This document shows, piece by piece, positions 21,801-33,400 of a DNA stretch of 64,000 bases. The translations under genes were made by a program, and so were the position numbers. Source of the stretch: Lingula anatina (Eukaryota > Brachiopoda > Lingulata > Lingulida > Lingulidae); contig NW_019773625.1 in assembly GCF_001039355.2 (NCBI RefSeq), positions 1,268,305-1,332,304 of the forward strand, in the 5' to 3' direction. Numbering within the stretch: the first letter of the stretch is position 1; each line of letters starts with the position of its first letter. Under the pieces are notes generated by a model. That model was not told where the DNA came from and searched no databases. It worked only from the letters and a program-made list of their open reading frames with translations.

Positions 21801-24800
21801 TTATCGTGTAAAAAATCAATTCAGTTGTGAATAGTAGTACAAAACAAAACAATTTAATTTCAGGCAATTAAAAGTATTATTAAAGGGCAGTAGAAGAAAA
21901 CCGACTTATGCCGATGTCGAGTACGCGAAAAATTCCTGTGATAATGAGTCCAGGTTCCATTGACTTTTACAAGGAGAAACATGCCTAATATATTGCCCCA
22001 CTTACGTCACGATAAGCCTAACCTGTTTAAATGTAATGGAGGGGGGTTCTTTGTTTACGGGCCCGCAGTTGCTTTACACCGGAGAAAGTTATGTGTAATT
22101 ACCATTGCATTTTTTGTCTGCGGAAGAGTAAACGTATCCTTTCCGGCACTTTTTGGTTGCGCATTCGTAAGAGCCATTAGTATTTTTACATAGATCCAAA
22201 CATCCACCGTTCCCATGGAAACACTCATCTAGGTCTGAAATAGCATGAATGACATCGTAGCATATGTGATTGTTGAATAGTGTATGACATCATTTACAGC
22301 GCAGAAATAGGCCTACGAATATGTACATGTACATGTATACCAGTAAACACCCACACCTTTGCTACTCAAAGGTGTATCGCATTTAGAAATTATATAAGCC
22401 ACATAAGTAATTAGTAATACTAATGAATAAACAAAAAGAGTAGCCTCCTGCACAATGTGCCTACATCCAAACACTCTGCAGTACTGGTACGTACATGTAT
22501 AGGAGTTTGGTTAAATTAATTTGGTCGTCCTTAATTGGTTGAGTTGACGGTTAGGTTTACAAACGTATGTGTAAATCCGACCTTTTGTATCACGCGTGGG
22601 TACATGTATGATACCATACAGTGGCGTAATTAATAATACAATTAATTACAAATGACCTTGCCATGTAAACATAGTGTATTAAAATCTCAGTTCGATTTTT
22701 TTAATAAGTTTCGAAATACAGTGGTACATGCATCGACGTGACACTGGCATCTGTGAAGTAACGAAGTTTTTTGTATCAAAACCTTTTTCTTTTGAAGTTT
22801 CGTTTTTCCTTTTTATCAATTTATCATCCACTGAACAAAGAATTACAGACGGCTGTGTGGACTAATGCAAAAACAAGTTTCATTTTCTCATTCACACGTA
22901 CCGTACTGACACATGAACTTCCGCCTGCGTGAGTTCTTATCATCATCCCAGTACCAGCTACTTCCGCCTGCAGTGGTCTCGATATGAGCACAGCACTGGC
23001 TTCTCACGTGATTATGGTTTTTCCAAACATCCCACTCACCCAAGGACGCACCTGTTGAAAAAAGTCCATTTTGAAACAATATAATGTAACATATTTTATT
23101 TGCTAGTGTAAAATATTTTAGTAAAAAAAAAACAATGAAATGTATTTTGACAGCTTTTAATTACTTAATTTCCATTATGATAAGATACAAAATATTCAGT
23201 TCACTCTAAAGATCTCTCTGAATTTAACACATTATACGTCCAAGAGGTTTTCAAAATATATAATTTTATGTTTATTTTATCTGTTCTCTCCATATTCCTT
23301 TACCATCTTTCGACTTGCCCTGTCTAATCTCGGATGCTGATGATTCATTGCAAAATGTACTGATAAAGGCATTCACCACTTTTAAATGCAATGTAAGATA
23401 TCCTAACTATAAGCTATACATGTATACGTAAGTAATCGACGTCCAAATAATGTATAGTTTATAAAGCACACCTCATCTACCATAAGATGTAAAATTAAGC
23501 GTTTTTTAATGGAACCACTCTTCTCTAAAGTGTTTAAAATGACAAATAATTAATAACAATAAATGAATAATCAGAAAAACGAAACACCATTAGTTGCATT
23601 TCTTTCTTTCGCTAGCAATTATACATGTAGGCCTACTGTATAGTGGAAATAAGAACGTACATCACTTTGAATTTACCTGCAAAATTACGATTCATGGACA
23701 GACAAACTCAAGTGTGCATACAACGACAGACGATTTCCCATAATGCAAAGTTAATTGCAATCAGAAGACTGGTTGTATCTGCGATAGGAACTGCTGTAAC
23801 TGATTCTAAACCCGTTTGAAAGAATTACGCGTGGTTTAAGGATCGTTACTCACAAACATTATCTCCGTCCAATATTTAAGACCCGTATCGATACCAACGC
23901 ATCTTCTGTGTCCATCGCTAATGTGTTGTTGGCGAGTCTTCACAACCTGCAGTTTTATCCACCAATGCAAATTCGCATTTAGAATTGTGGTAATTCATTT
24001 TAGCACGTTGATCTTTGATCAATATTGCGTTTACCGTTGGTGGATCCCGAGTTTTCTGTGACTTTTTTTGTTTACTCCTGTACTTACAAGCAATATATCG
24101 CACTCCCGTCTGTATCTAGACACTCAAACACCGGTCGATGATAGTCGAAACTGATAGAAAACGGAGTAAATTCACTGTCTGTGACCTGAGAGCGTGTGAA
24201 ACATACGTATGCCGACAGAGTTACTTATAATCTGTACTTTATTACGTTGCTATATCGTCCAAGTCAATCTCGAAACAGTACTCTCCAAACACTTTGATGC
24301 ACCTTGATGCACACGGTCCTTGTATGTTTTACACTTTGAGCATACGCTTATAAAAAACACAGACTATACAATTTCTCTAATACTACTTTCTCTGATACAT
24401 CTTTATACAACGGGCTGTCTTATTGGCTAGTCTGCAAGTAAAAACCAAAGCTAGGCTGTCAAAATGAAATGGACTTCTTTTATATATCAAAATAAACACT
24501 TCAATCCTCCAGTCTGACTATACCTCCCCCCCCCTTTCGTTACCACAAAGCCAACCAGAGGAAGTCATTCAGATTAATATTGATACCGTACCTGAAACCC
24601 ATGTCCAGTTATGTCCTCCTTGGCCAGTACTGTGTAAACCAAACCAAACTCCCCCCGACAAGTCTTCATTCTTAAACATGTCCATCACAGCGTTCCATTT
24701 GACCTCCGTGTCCAGGACGGCCAAAGTCCCGTGCCCTTGCTCCAAGCAGTCGTCTCTGGCGCCAATCCAGGTTTTGTAGTCTCTTGAAACGAATTCATAA

Positions 24801-25174
24801 CAATAGCCCAAGTCGAAATTATTCCTTATAATTGTCCGATGTCCTGCAACGACCCTCCGCGGGCATCCAACTCCGTCCACTCCATGAGTAATACATGTAA
24901 CTACAACGAGGAAGATTTTAATTAATATGGAAGATGTTCTGGACTGGGCAGGAATAAAGTGTAATAAATGTGACCCCATCTTTAAAATCCAATGAAAGCC
25001 AAAAAAAAAAAAAAAAAAATCTAATATAATTTATAAAACATAAAAATACTGTTCAGTCCAAAGAGTTTTCTCGAACTGTACTCCACAAGTGCTCTTACCT
25101 TGAAGAACAATCACTAGAAGCCATCGACCAGATGATGTCGGGACGCGTTTCTCGTGCGTCCATTGGTACCCCAT
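18380..25174 (-). CDS. R2: C-type lectin / 3-EGF / mucin-stalk transmembrane receptor
   Basis: Exons in order: 25174-25099 signal peptide; 24900-24592 and 23051-22902 CTLD; 22234-22103, 21664-21539 and 21259-21134 EGFs; 19882-19049 stalk; 18467-18380 TM. Phases are 1 throughout, then 2 after the TM, exactly as in R1. A cytoplasmic tail exon should follow between 18379 and 15501, but no convincing one was found. Retention of the last intron would end the protein at LYRR. Architecture is group XIV-like. An alternative start exists in the ATG-led extension of the CTLD exon (24979), which also encodes a hydrophobic leader, so the first exon is likely but not certain. Confidence 0.8.
18763..18813. 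repeat. (TA)n microsatellite
   Basis: About 25 TA dinucleotides preceding the candidate hammerhead motif. Confidence 0.9.
18843..18884 (+). ncRNA. Candidate hammerhead ribozyme motif
   Basis: Contains CTGATGA (18849-18855). Stem II is formed by G56-G57-C58-C59 with G64-G65-C66-C67 (positions 188xx) around a TCTG tetraloop. Then come GAAA (18868-18871), a two-pair stem III (AC with GT) closed by AGCT, and the GTA cleavage triplet ending at 18879. Stem I can form partly between GACC and GGGC. Short-stem-III hammerheads of this kind are known from Penelope-like and retrozyme elements. A (TA)n tract lies just upstream. No reverse transcriptase is seen nearby. Confidence 0.6.
19049..19882 (-). 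CDS. R2 mucin-like stalk with 25-residue repeats
   Basis: 834 nt, phase 1 to 1. It begins with a Thr-rich segment ([15 protein letters not shown]), then about five copies of a 75-nt minisatellite encoding [12 protein letters not shown] followed by [13 protein letters not shown], then a Pro/Ser/Thr-rich end. Donor CCAT|GTAAGA. An O-glycosylated spacer is inferred. Confidence 0.8.
21134..22234 (-). CDS. R2 three EGF exons
   Basis: Phase 1-1 exons 22234-22103 (132 nt, [16 protein letters not shown]), 21664-21539 (126 nt, [16 protein letters not shown]) and 21259-21134 (126 nt, [16 protein letters not shown]). Each has six cysteines and a GSY or GGY turn. The second and third lack an Asp/Asn at the exact hydroxylation site. 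They are more divergent from each other than the R1 array units. Confidence 0.85.
22902..23051 (-). CDS. R2 exon 3: C-terminal half of CTLD
   Basis: 150 nt, phase 1 to 1. Encodes [31 protein letters not shown] and KFMCQY. The cysteine expected after the WND-like position is absent, and an extra cysteine sits beside the preceding one (CC), so the disulfide pattern is unusual. Confidence 0.8.
24592..24900 (-). CDS. R2 exon 2: N-terminal half of CTLD
   Basis: 309 nt, phase 1 to 1. Contains GCPRR, YCYEF, ARDDC, VWFGL (WIGL equivalent) and NWTWVSG; donor CAG|GTACGG. It aligns well with R1 exon 2. Confidence 0.85.
25099..25174 (-). CDS. R2 exon 1: signal peptide
   Basis: ATG at 25174, 25 codons with a hydrophobic stretch WLLVIVLQ, donor CAAG|GTAAGA in phase 1. 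It joins the acceptor TTGTAG| at 24901 to give [16 protein letters not shown]. Confidence 0.6.
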
Positions 25175-25841
25175 GCCGTGCTCCCGTTTTCAAATGCTTT
25201 CTGCCATGGGGACTACTTTACTAATGAGGATTGCAGTGGAAATAGGTGCGTGCTAAGAAATATTACTATCAAATTAAATTATGCTGGTAGTGTGTCATTA
25301 TACAGCCACTTCCTCCGCATTCTACCGCCTTTATGATATGGCGGTATTTGCGTACGCGGAGATGTGCATATAATGACCTAAGAGGTCAAAGGTTGCGGCA
25401 CAAATACTTATTGATGTACATAGGTTAATTTGACAGTTTAAATCATGGCAGTTTTCAGTAAAAGTCACAGGTCTATTTATTAGACACGAAGTCATGTTTA
25501 ACTAATGTTTTATATTGTATTGTGTTGGGTGTGCTGTAATAATTAGACTGTGAATGGATCATTAAAGTACAGACCACCAAGGAGTTCGGTTATTTGCAAA
25601 CTTTTTTTTGTGAAGAGGTTGTTTATAAAATAAGCAAATGAGACAAAAGGTTTAAGGAGCCGTGGTGTTCAAAACACTAGAATCGATTACCGCTGGCGGT
25701 TTTGGGGGTTTAAAAAGTGAGGATGTCCTTCTTCAGGATGAGTGTGCGTTTACAATACTACACCTGCATGTAGATTGTTTATTTTTTTATTATTTATTGA
25801 TTACCAACAGAAGAGACTGCAATAAACGAATATATACTTAA

Positions 25842-25955
25842 AGTCATAATAACTCTTCATTTTGGCCAAAAATTGGATTTTCCTAGAGTAAACGGCAATT
25901 TTCCCGTACTTACCAATGGTCAGCGACCCCATTCCTGCATTCAAAGTTAATCCAG
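25842..25955. mobile_element. Truncated copy of the TTAA element
   Basis: Starts after TTAA with AGTCATAATAACTCTTC and matches the first ~110 bp of 59789-60254 with few differences, then is cut off by the N at 25956. A repeat at the contig end explains the assembly break. Confidence 0.7.
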
Positions 25956-25956
25956 N
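25956..25956. other. Single-N scaffold join
   Basis: One N between a truncated TTAA-element copy on the left and unrelated sequence on the right. The true gap length is unknown. It lies between R2 and R1. Confidence 0.9.
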
Positions 25957-26515
25957 AATACAGGTGACATCAGTTTCAATAAACGAACATGTTATTGAAA
26001 CAAAACATGTTTATGAAGAAAATTTGGAGTTTAAAACATTTGTAGTGTGTTGATATTTCCAAAGCAACTATAGGCCACATTAACAAAGGAGAAGTCTATT
26101 ATTTAAAGGGAAAACAGTTTACAAATATGCCATTGTTGTGTGTAAAAACACGTTCTTCTATTACTTCATTTAAAGTAAGTGTAGCAGAGAAACCGGTCTA
26201 ATATGATGGATGTTGCACTGGCAATTATACAGAATATTAGTGTTAACGGGGACGTGCTGTAGACAAGAGCCAGTTGCAGCATGCTGCACTTTACATCATT
26301 CTTCCACGAGCCAGCTACTTTTTAGTTCTACATCGTTTCCACCACATATACGATATATGCATATCCTCGCAGTATATGCTGCTTCTTATTTTGTACAGTA
26401 GTTAAGTATCAGAAACCATCTAAAATTTCAACTGAATAAAATATATTGATTCCAAATGGCACAATAAGCATCCAATGGTCCAAAAAAATTACCGCTTTTT
26501 TCTGGATATATGCTT

Positions 26516-26678
26516 TCAAGCATCCAGATCGATGTCTATCATCCCATCTTGCGATAAATTTAAGACATCACAGTAGGTGGGGTTTTCGAAAGCTTTGTCC
26601 GAGTTCTCCTCTGGTTGAGAAATGTTGTCGTCCAGGTCATCAAAATACAGCCGGTCGGGACCTTTTCCTACACGTCTC
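26516..26678 (-). CDS. R1 cytoplasmic tail exon
   Basis: Acceptor TTACAG|G, 163 nt, stop at 26516. The 53-residue tail starts [15 protein letters not shown]. It carries [11 protein letters not shown], an FxNPxY signal (LDL-receptor class, clathrin adaptor and PTB domain binding), then an acidic end DIDLDA. Confidence 0.8.
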
Positions 26679-27358
26679 CTGTAATTATAGTACGAAATGG
26701 TATGGTTTGGCATGGCATGGCCAGATGTATGATATGGTATGATTTGACATGGTATGCTATACAGGGGTAGTATTGTGTCGTATGGTATATGGTATGTATG
26801 CCTATGGTATTGTATGGCATGGCATAGTACGACATGGTTTTATACAATATGGTTTGGTATTATACAGTAGCGTTATTGTATAGCAGAGAAGAAGAGTAGT
26901 ATATAAGAATAGTAGGGCATAACATATCATACATGCATAATACAATCAAAAATTTTCGGCTCTTGAGAGACACAATTATTATGGTCGAACAGGTCATTCA
27001 AGAAAAGCAGTGAAATTTTAACAAAAAATTAGCACATATATTCTTATTCTAGAAACTGATTAATATTAACAACCAGCATTTTTTTAAAGAACAAAGTACG
27101 TTTTTCTAAGAAAGTCCAAGTATCTCAGTCAAAATTTTTAATCTTTCAAACTGACTTTCAGACTGCATTCTGGGGAAACGTTTTCTAGATATTCTTAGTT
27201 TTTACAAATTGTAGCTAAATAACGGAGAACTGACAACTTGGTGTTACTGTTTAAAAGCATTTACCTTTTAATCATAAAAGCAGAGATGGCGGTTATAACG
27301 ATGATTATAACCCCTGCCCCGACTCCTACGCCAGCATACGTATATGTTTCTGGAGTTG

Positions 27359-27406
<48 letters not shown>

Positions 27407-30400
27407 TAGTGAAATCATATATAAATACGTGGACAAATTTACGATCCGTAAAACGCCTCGAACAAGAAAATGACCATGGCCCCATTTAGAATAGGGGACT
27501 AAGTAGTCCGAGGATCAAATATGAATACTTCCCCACTGGACATCTATTCAGTGTCTATTAGCGGATAAGAGTCAAGCTTTTTTAGTGGGTTGCCATATTT
27601 GATCATTGTACTTGTTAGTCCCAAATTCTGAATGGGGCCCATGTCAACCATTACCTGATATATTTAGTCATTTAAAGAGTATATACTAGATATATTATCT
27701 TTAAAGGGTATGTTGGATTTGGCGGCGACACTGGAATTTTCACAAATGCCCCTACATATGTCAATTTTCATGCTTGTAGGAAAAAAATGCACGATTTTCA
27801 CCAAAGACTTTTTGCTAGACTTTTTCACAGAAGTGTTTTAATCCAAGCCTACCTTGCTGCTGCGCTTGCCTTTCTGCCTGACGTTTATCAGAAATGGAGG
27901 GGAGATCAGATGGTTTTGTCACAGGGTTAGTATTCATTGCAGCTTTGGTACTGTCTTTGGGTGCGTCTGTCTTGTCTACAGATTTCGTATTTTTAGCACC
28001 TAAACTAGTTGTCGTAACTTCAATAAATTCAGTCGTCTGTTCTGTGGACTCTTTCGATGTTTGCACTTTGGGGACAGCGGTTGTTTCTCTTCTGGTACTG
28101 GTTGTCGTGTATTTTGTCCTGTCTGTAGATAATCTTTCAATTGCTTTTGTAGATTGAAATCCGCCCGCAGTGGTTAATTGCTTCGCGGAAGACGTAATAT
28201 GAGCTGGAGTCAATGTCGTCTCTACATTCAGTTTCGTAACTGGATTGAGCTTCGTAACTGGCCCACTTGGCAAAGTTGTTCGTTCGACTGATGGTGTAGT
28301 TAAACCCACCACGGTTTCCGTAGAAACAGCCAAAACTGACTGTGTGTATTGCGACGAGACAGTAGTCTTGCCACTTAAGGTTGACGATTTTGTGCTTAAA
28401 GCCTCATTGGTCTTTGCAGGCATCCTCGAAGTCACTGACTGGCTTTTCACGGCGGTTGTTTTTGCAGTTAAAGCCTCGCTAGTATATGTGTAAACGGGCG
28501 AAGCTGCTGATGTGATTTTCACTGAGGTCGTCTTTGTCACGAGAATGTCGTTGGTCTGAGAGGGCACACTCAATGTCGTTGACGTCTTTTCTCCTGTGGA
28601 CGTTTCTGAGATAAAATACTCTGTGGTACTAATAGGCACAGCTGGATTGCTTTTGGGGGATGGTTTGGTTTCCGGTGCCAGTGTTTTCTTGGTTTGAGTC
28701 GTCGCCTCCGGGGTAACAATGGGGACATGCTCTGAGGTAATAGTTTCCGTGCTGGTCGTTTTTTGTGCTTCTGTGGTTGGTACAGCTGATTACAATACAT
28801 TGAGATTAATTTTTAGTTATCCCATTTACCTAAGTGTTTATAATTATCATGGCTTGTTATTAAAATGATACAGACTGTTAATAATATATATACAGATAGC
28901 TTTCAGTGAGCGAATATGACAAAATGGTCGCAACCTATACACGTTTTATTGTCCAATATTAAGATGTGCCCCCCTGGGACAGCTACACTGCATAAGATCC
29001 AGGGGCGTTGTTACATGTATGTGGACATCTGCATTAGTTAATAATTAAATATCATTAAAACGTATATACACAACTTAAGTGGTTAAGTGGGAACAATTAT
29101 TCAAGATCCTGTTGTTACATATCATACATTTTTGCAGGTGCGTCCCATCATTTGTTTGCTTCCAATAATTTCAATTAATTTAATTTGTTTAGAATATACC
29201 TTCACAACTCTTTTCGTCCTTTCTCATTGTGTATCCGTCGGGACAGCTACAGTTGTATGATCCTTGGTAGTTGTGACACGTGTGGGAACATCCACCATTG
29301 TTCTTGTTGCATTCATTTACATCTAATATTAATCAATGAAAATAAAAAAAAGTTAAGCAAAACGTTACAATAAAACATGCGTAATGGAAATATATTTAAA
29401 TTGAAATCAATAATTTCGCCATATCAAAATATATACCTTGACAGTTTTTCCCATCTTTGAGTAAGTTGTATCCATCGGGACAACTACAGTTATATGATCC
29501 TTGGTAGTTATGACACGTGTGTGAACATCCGCCATTTTTAACACTGCATTCGTTGATATCTAAAACATAAACCAATGAAAGAAAAATCACTTGAGAGCTT
29601 AATGAAGATACCTATGAATTGAAATCAATAAAAAGTCAAACTAAAATATATACCTTGACAGTTTTTCTCGTCTTTTAGTAAGTTGTATCCATCAGGACAA
29701 CTACAGTTATATGATCCTTGGTAGTTATGACACGTGTGTGAACATCCGCCATTTTTAACACTGCATTCGTTGATATCTAGAACATAAACCAATGAAAGCA
29801 AAATCAGTTATACAATTAGAACAGGTCTCATGCAGACATATAAATGAACTGCATTCAATAATTTCGCCATATCAAAATATATACCTTGACAGTTTTTCCC
29901 ATCTTTAAGTAAGTTGTATCCATCGGGGCAACCACAGTTATATGATCCTTGGTAGTTGTGGCACGTGTGGGAACACCCACCATTTTCAACACTGCATTCG
30001 TCGATATCTAGAATATAAATTAATGAAAGTAAAATCATTTATACAGGTAGATCAAACCTTATGCAAATCTAACAACAAATTAAAATCAGTAATAATTACG
30101 TTAATCAAACGTCAAACCAAAATATTTAACCTTGACAGTTTTTCCTATCTTTCAGTAAGTTGTATCCATCTGGACAACTACAGTTATATGATCCTTGGTA
30201 GTTGTGGCACATGTGGGAACATCCGCCATTTTTAACGCTGCATTCGTTGATATCTAGAATATAAATTGATAAAATTAAAATCAGTTATGAAGTAAAATCA
30301 AGTCTGATGTATGTATCTAGAAACTTAAATCAGTAATACTCAGTAAAACTCAAACCAAAATATATACCTTGACAGTTTTTCCTATCTTTTAGTAAGTTGT

Positions 30401-33400
30401 ATCCATCGGGACAACTACAGTTATATGATCCTTGGTAGTTATGACACGTGTGTGAACATCCGCCATTTTTAACACTGCATTCGTTGATATCTAAAACATA
30501 AACCAATGAAAGAAAAATCACTTGAGAGCCTAATGAAGATACCTATGAATTGAAATCAATAAAAAGTCAAACTAAAATATATACCTTGACAGTTTTTCTC
30601 GTCTTTTAGTAAGTTGTATCCATCAGGACAACTACAGTTATATGATCCTTGGTAGTTGTGGCACGTGTGTGAACATCCGCCATTTTTAAAACTGCATTCG
30701 TCGATATCTAGAATATAAAGCAATAAAATTTAAAAATTTATACAGTAAGATCAAATGTTATGCATATTTCTTTAAATTGTAATCAGTAATGAGGTCAAAA
30801 ATGAATATGTACCTTCACAGTTTTTCCCATCTTTCAGTAATTTGTATCCATCGTGACAACTACAGTTATATGATCCTTGGTAGTTGTGGCACGTGTGTGA
30901 ACATCCGCCATTTTCAACACTGCATTCGTCGATGTCTAGAATATTAATCAATGAAAGTAAAATCAGTTATACAGTTACAACAGGTCTCATGCAGACATAT
31001 AAATGGATTGCAATCAATAAAGACGCCATATCAAAATATATATCTTGACAGTTTTTCCCATCTTTTAGTAAGTTATATCCATCAGGACATTTACAGTTAT
31101 ATGATCCTTGGTAGTTGTGGCACGTGTGTGAACGTGTTGTGGCACGTGTTGTTCATTCTGCATTCATTCACATCTGAAATATTCGGCATAGTGAAATAAC
31201 GTTATTTCCAACATTATACACAGATCTTACATAATACTTGTCTATATGAACTAAATAAATGAGACCTTATAACTTAAACCAAACCTTGACAGTTTTTCAA
31301 ATCTTTCAGTAAGTTATATCCGGCTGGGCAACTGCAAGCATATGTTCCGGCTTGGTTCTGACACGTGTGCGAACATCCCCCGTTGTTGGAACGGCATTCG
31401 TTGATATCTGAAATATTATGGGACAAGAGCAACGTGGTGTAATGTGCGACAATTATAACTAATCAAAAAATCAAAAGCAGACTTTTCTTATTCCAAGGTA
31501 TCATAATGAGATGCATACATAGACAGTTTTCTCATATTATAGCAAGTTGTGCTGAAATGACTTCCTAAAATCAATGTCTTCCATAAATGAAGTACATGTG
31601 CACGCTGTATCAGGGCTTACCCTTACACGTCTTCTTATCTATGTTTAACTCATATCCATCAGGACAGCTACAGTTATATGAACCCGGATAGTTTTTACAT
31701 TTGTAAGAACAGCCACCATTACCACTGCTGCACTCGTCAACATCTGAAAGAAAGAGAAGAATGTTTGTTTCGAATCTGCCTAACAAGAAGGGTATTTGAT
31801 TTTCACAAAATGTTTCTGCTTCAGTTACTCACTTTCACATGTCTTTTTGTTGTTATTTAGTAAATTGTATCCATCAGGACAACTACAGTTATATGATCCC
31901 GGGAAGTTGTTACATTGATGTGAACAGCCGCCATTGCTATTGTTGCATTCATTGACATCTGCAAACAAAAAGCATGGGGAACCATCTTTGTTGGCATGTT
32001 ATTTTCTGCCTTACAGATAAAACGTAATGTTTTTCAAAATACCTTTATATTTACCGTAAAAAAAAAAAGGAGAATATGTTCGGACTCATTTATTCTAAAA
32101 ATTATTGTTCATTATGCTTAATAGCAATCGCGTGTAATAGCACCGATGTTCTCGTAAATTACCTTTGCAGCTTCTCTTATCGCCAGATAGAGAGTACCCT
32201 TCTCGGCAGCTACATTTAAAGGAGCCCATGGTGTTACTGCAGTTATGGGAGCAGCCGCCATTTTTGTTTCTGCATTCATTCACGTCTTTTTGAACAAACC
32301 AAGTATGCAAAACACAATGATAATTAAGAAATTGATTATTTCATAGAAAATAGTGATAAATCATGAAATGATAAACGTGGTTATTTTTCTTTGTCGAAAA
32401 AGGGTTTAATCTTTTACGAGTGCCATATAGATGAACATATAACTTGCATATTACATACATATAGGAATAGTTGAAAATTGTCAGGGTTCCCAGCACTTTG
32501 GAATATACTCAAGTACCAAACAATGCTTTACGAAAAGATTTATATCTATACCACAAATAAGCCATAAATATAAATTATAAATACAATGTATATCTTTCCC
32601 ATTTTCTTTTGTTTTTTTGTTCAGAAAGTGGCGTCGTGTTTGCAATACCGCAAATCAGTATTATTCCATTACAACCAAAGGTCTATACTCCGGCTTTTTT
32701 ATACTACAACAAACAAACAAACAAACAAATGCATATATAAACAAACTATTCAATAAAGTATTCACCTGTGCATGTTCGTTTATCAGCAGCAAGAGCGTAC
32801 CCAGTTCTACACCCACACCTGAAGGAACCAGCCGTGTTGGAACATGTCTGGGAGCAGTTGCCTTTTTGGAACCTGCATTCGTCTATGTCTGAATAACGTA
32901 TACAAGTGATTGTAAATGTATCTGATAAAAGGTGCATCACATCTCTTTTATTTGATCATATTTGTACAGTATATAATACCATCCGGATTAGTCATCCAGT
33001 AGTACTTTACATAGTTTGAGTTTTTAGATTTATTATGGGATTTACATCGGGAGACCAGCTGTAATCGCAACATCATCACCANTATAAAATAATGAAAGTA
33101 AAATAATTTATACAGGTAGATCAAACCTTATGCAAATCTAACATCAAATTAAAATCAGTAATAATAACGTTAATCAAACGTCAAACCAAAATATTTAACC
33201 TTGACAGTTTTTCCTATCTTTCAGTAAGTTGTATTTTTAACGCTGCATTCGTTGATATCTAGAATATGAATTGATAAAATTAAAATCAGTTATGAAGTAA
33301 AATCAAGTCTGATGCATGTATCTAGAAACTTAAATCAGTAATACTCAGTAAAACTCAAACCAAAATATATACCTTGACAGTTTTTCCTATCTTTTAGTAA

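Larger units (their letters stand above)
25175..26515. other. Intergenic region between R2 and R1
   Basis: Contains the truncated TTAA element and the N join at 25956. No coding signal seen. Plus TTTATT near 25787 could be a distant R1 polyadenylation signal. Confidence 0.4.
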
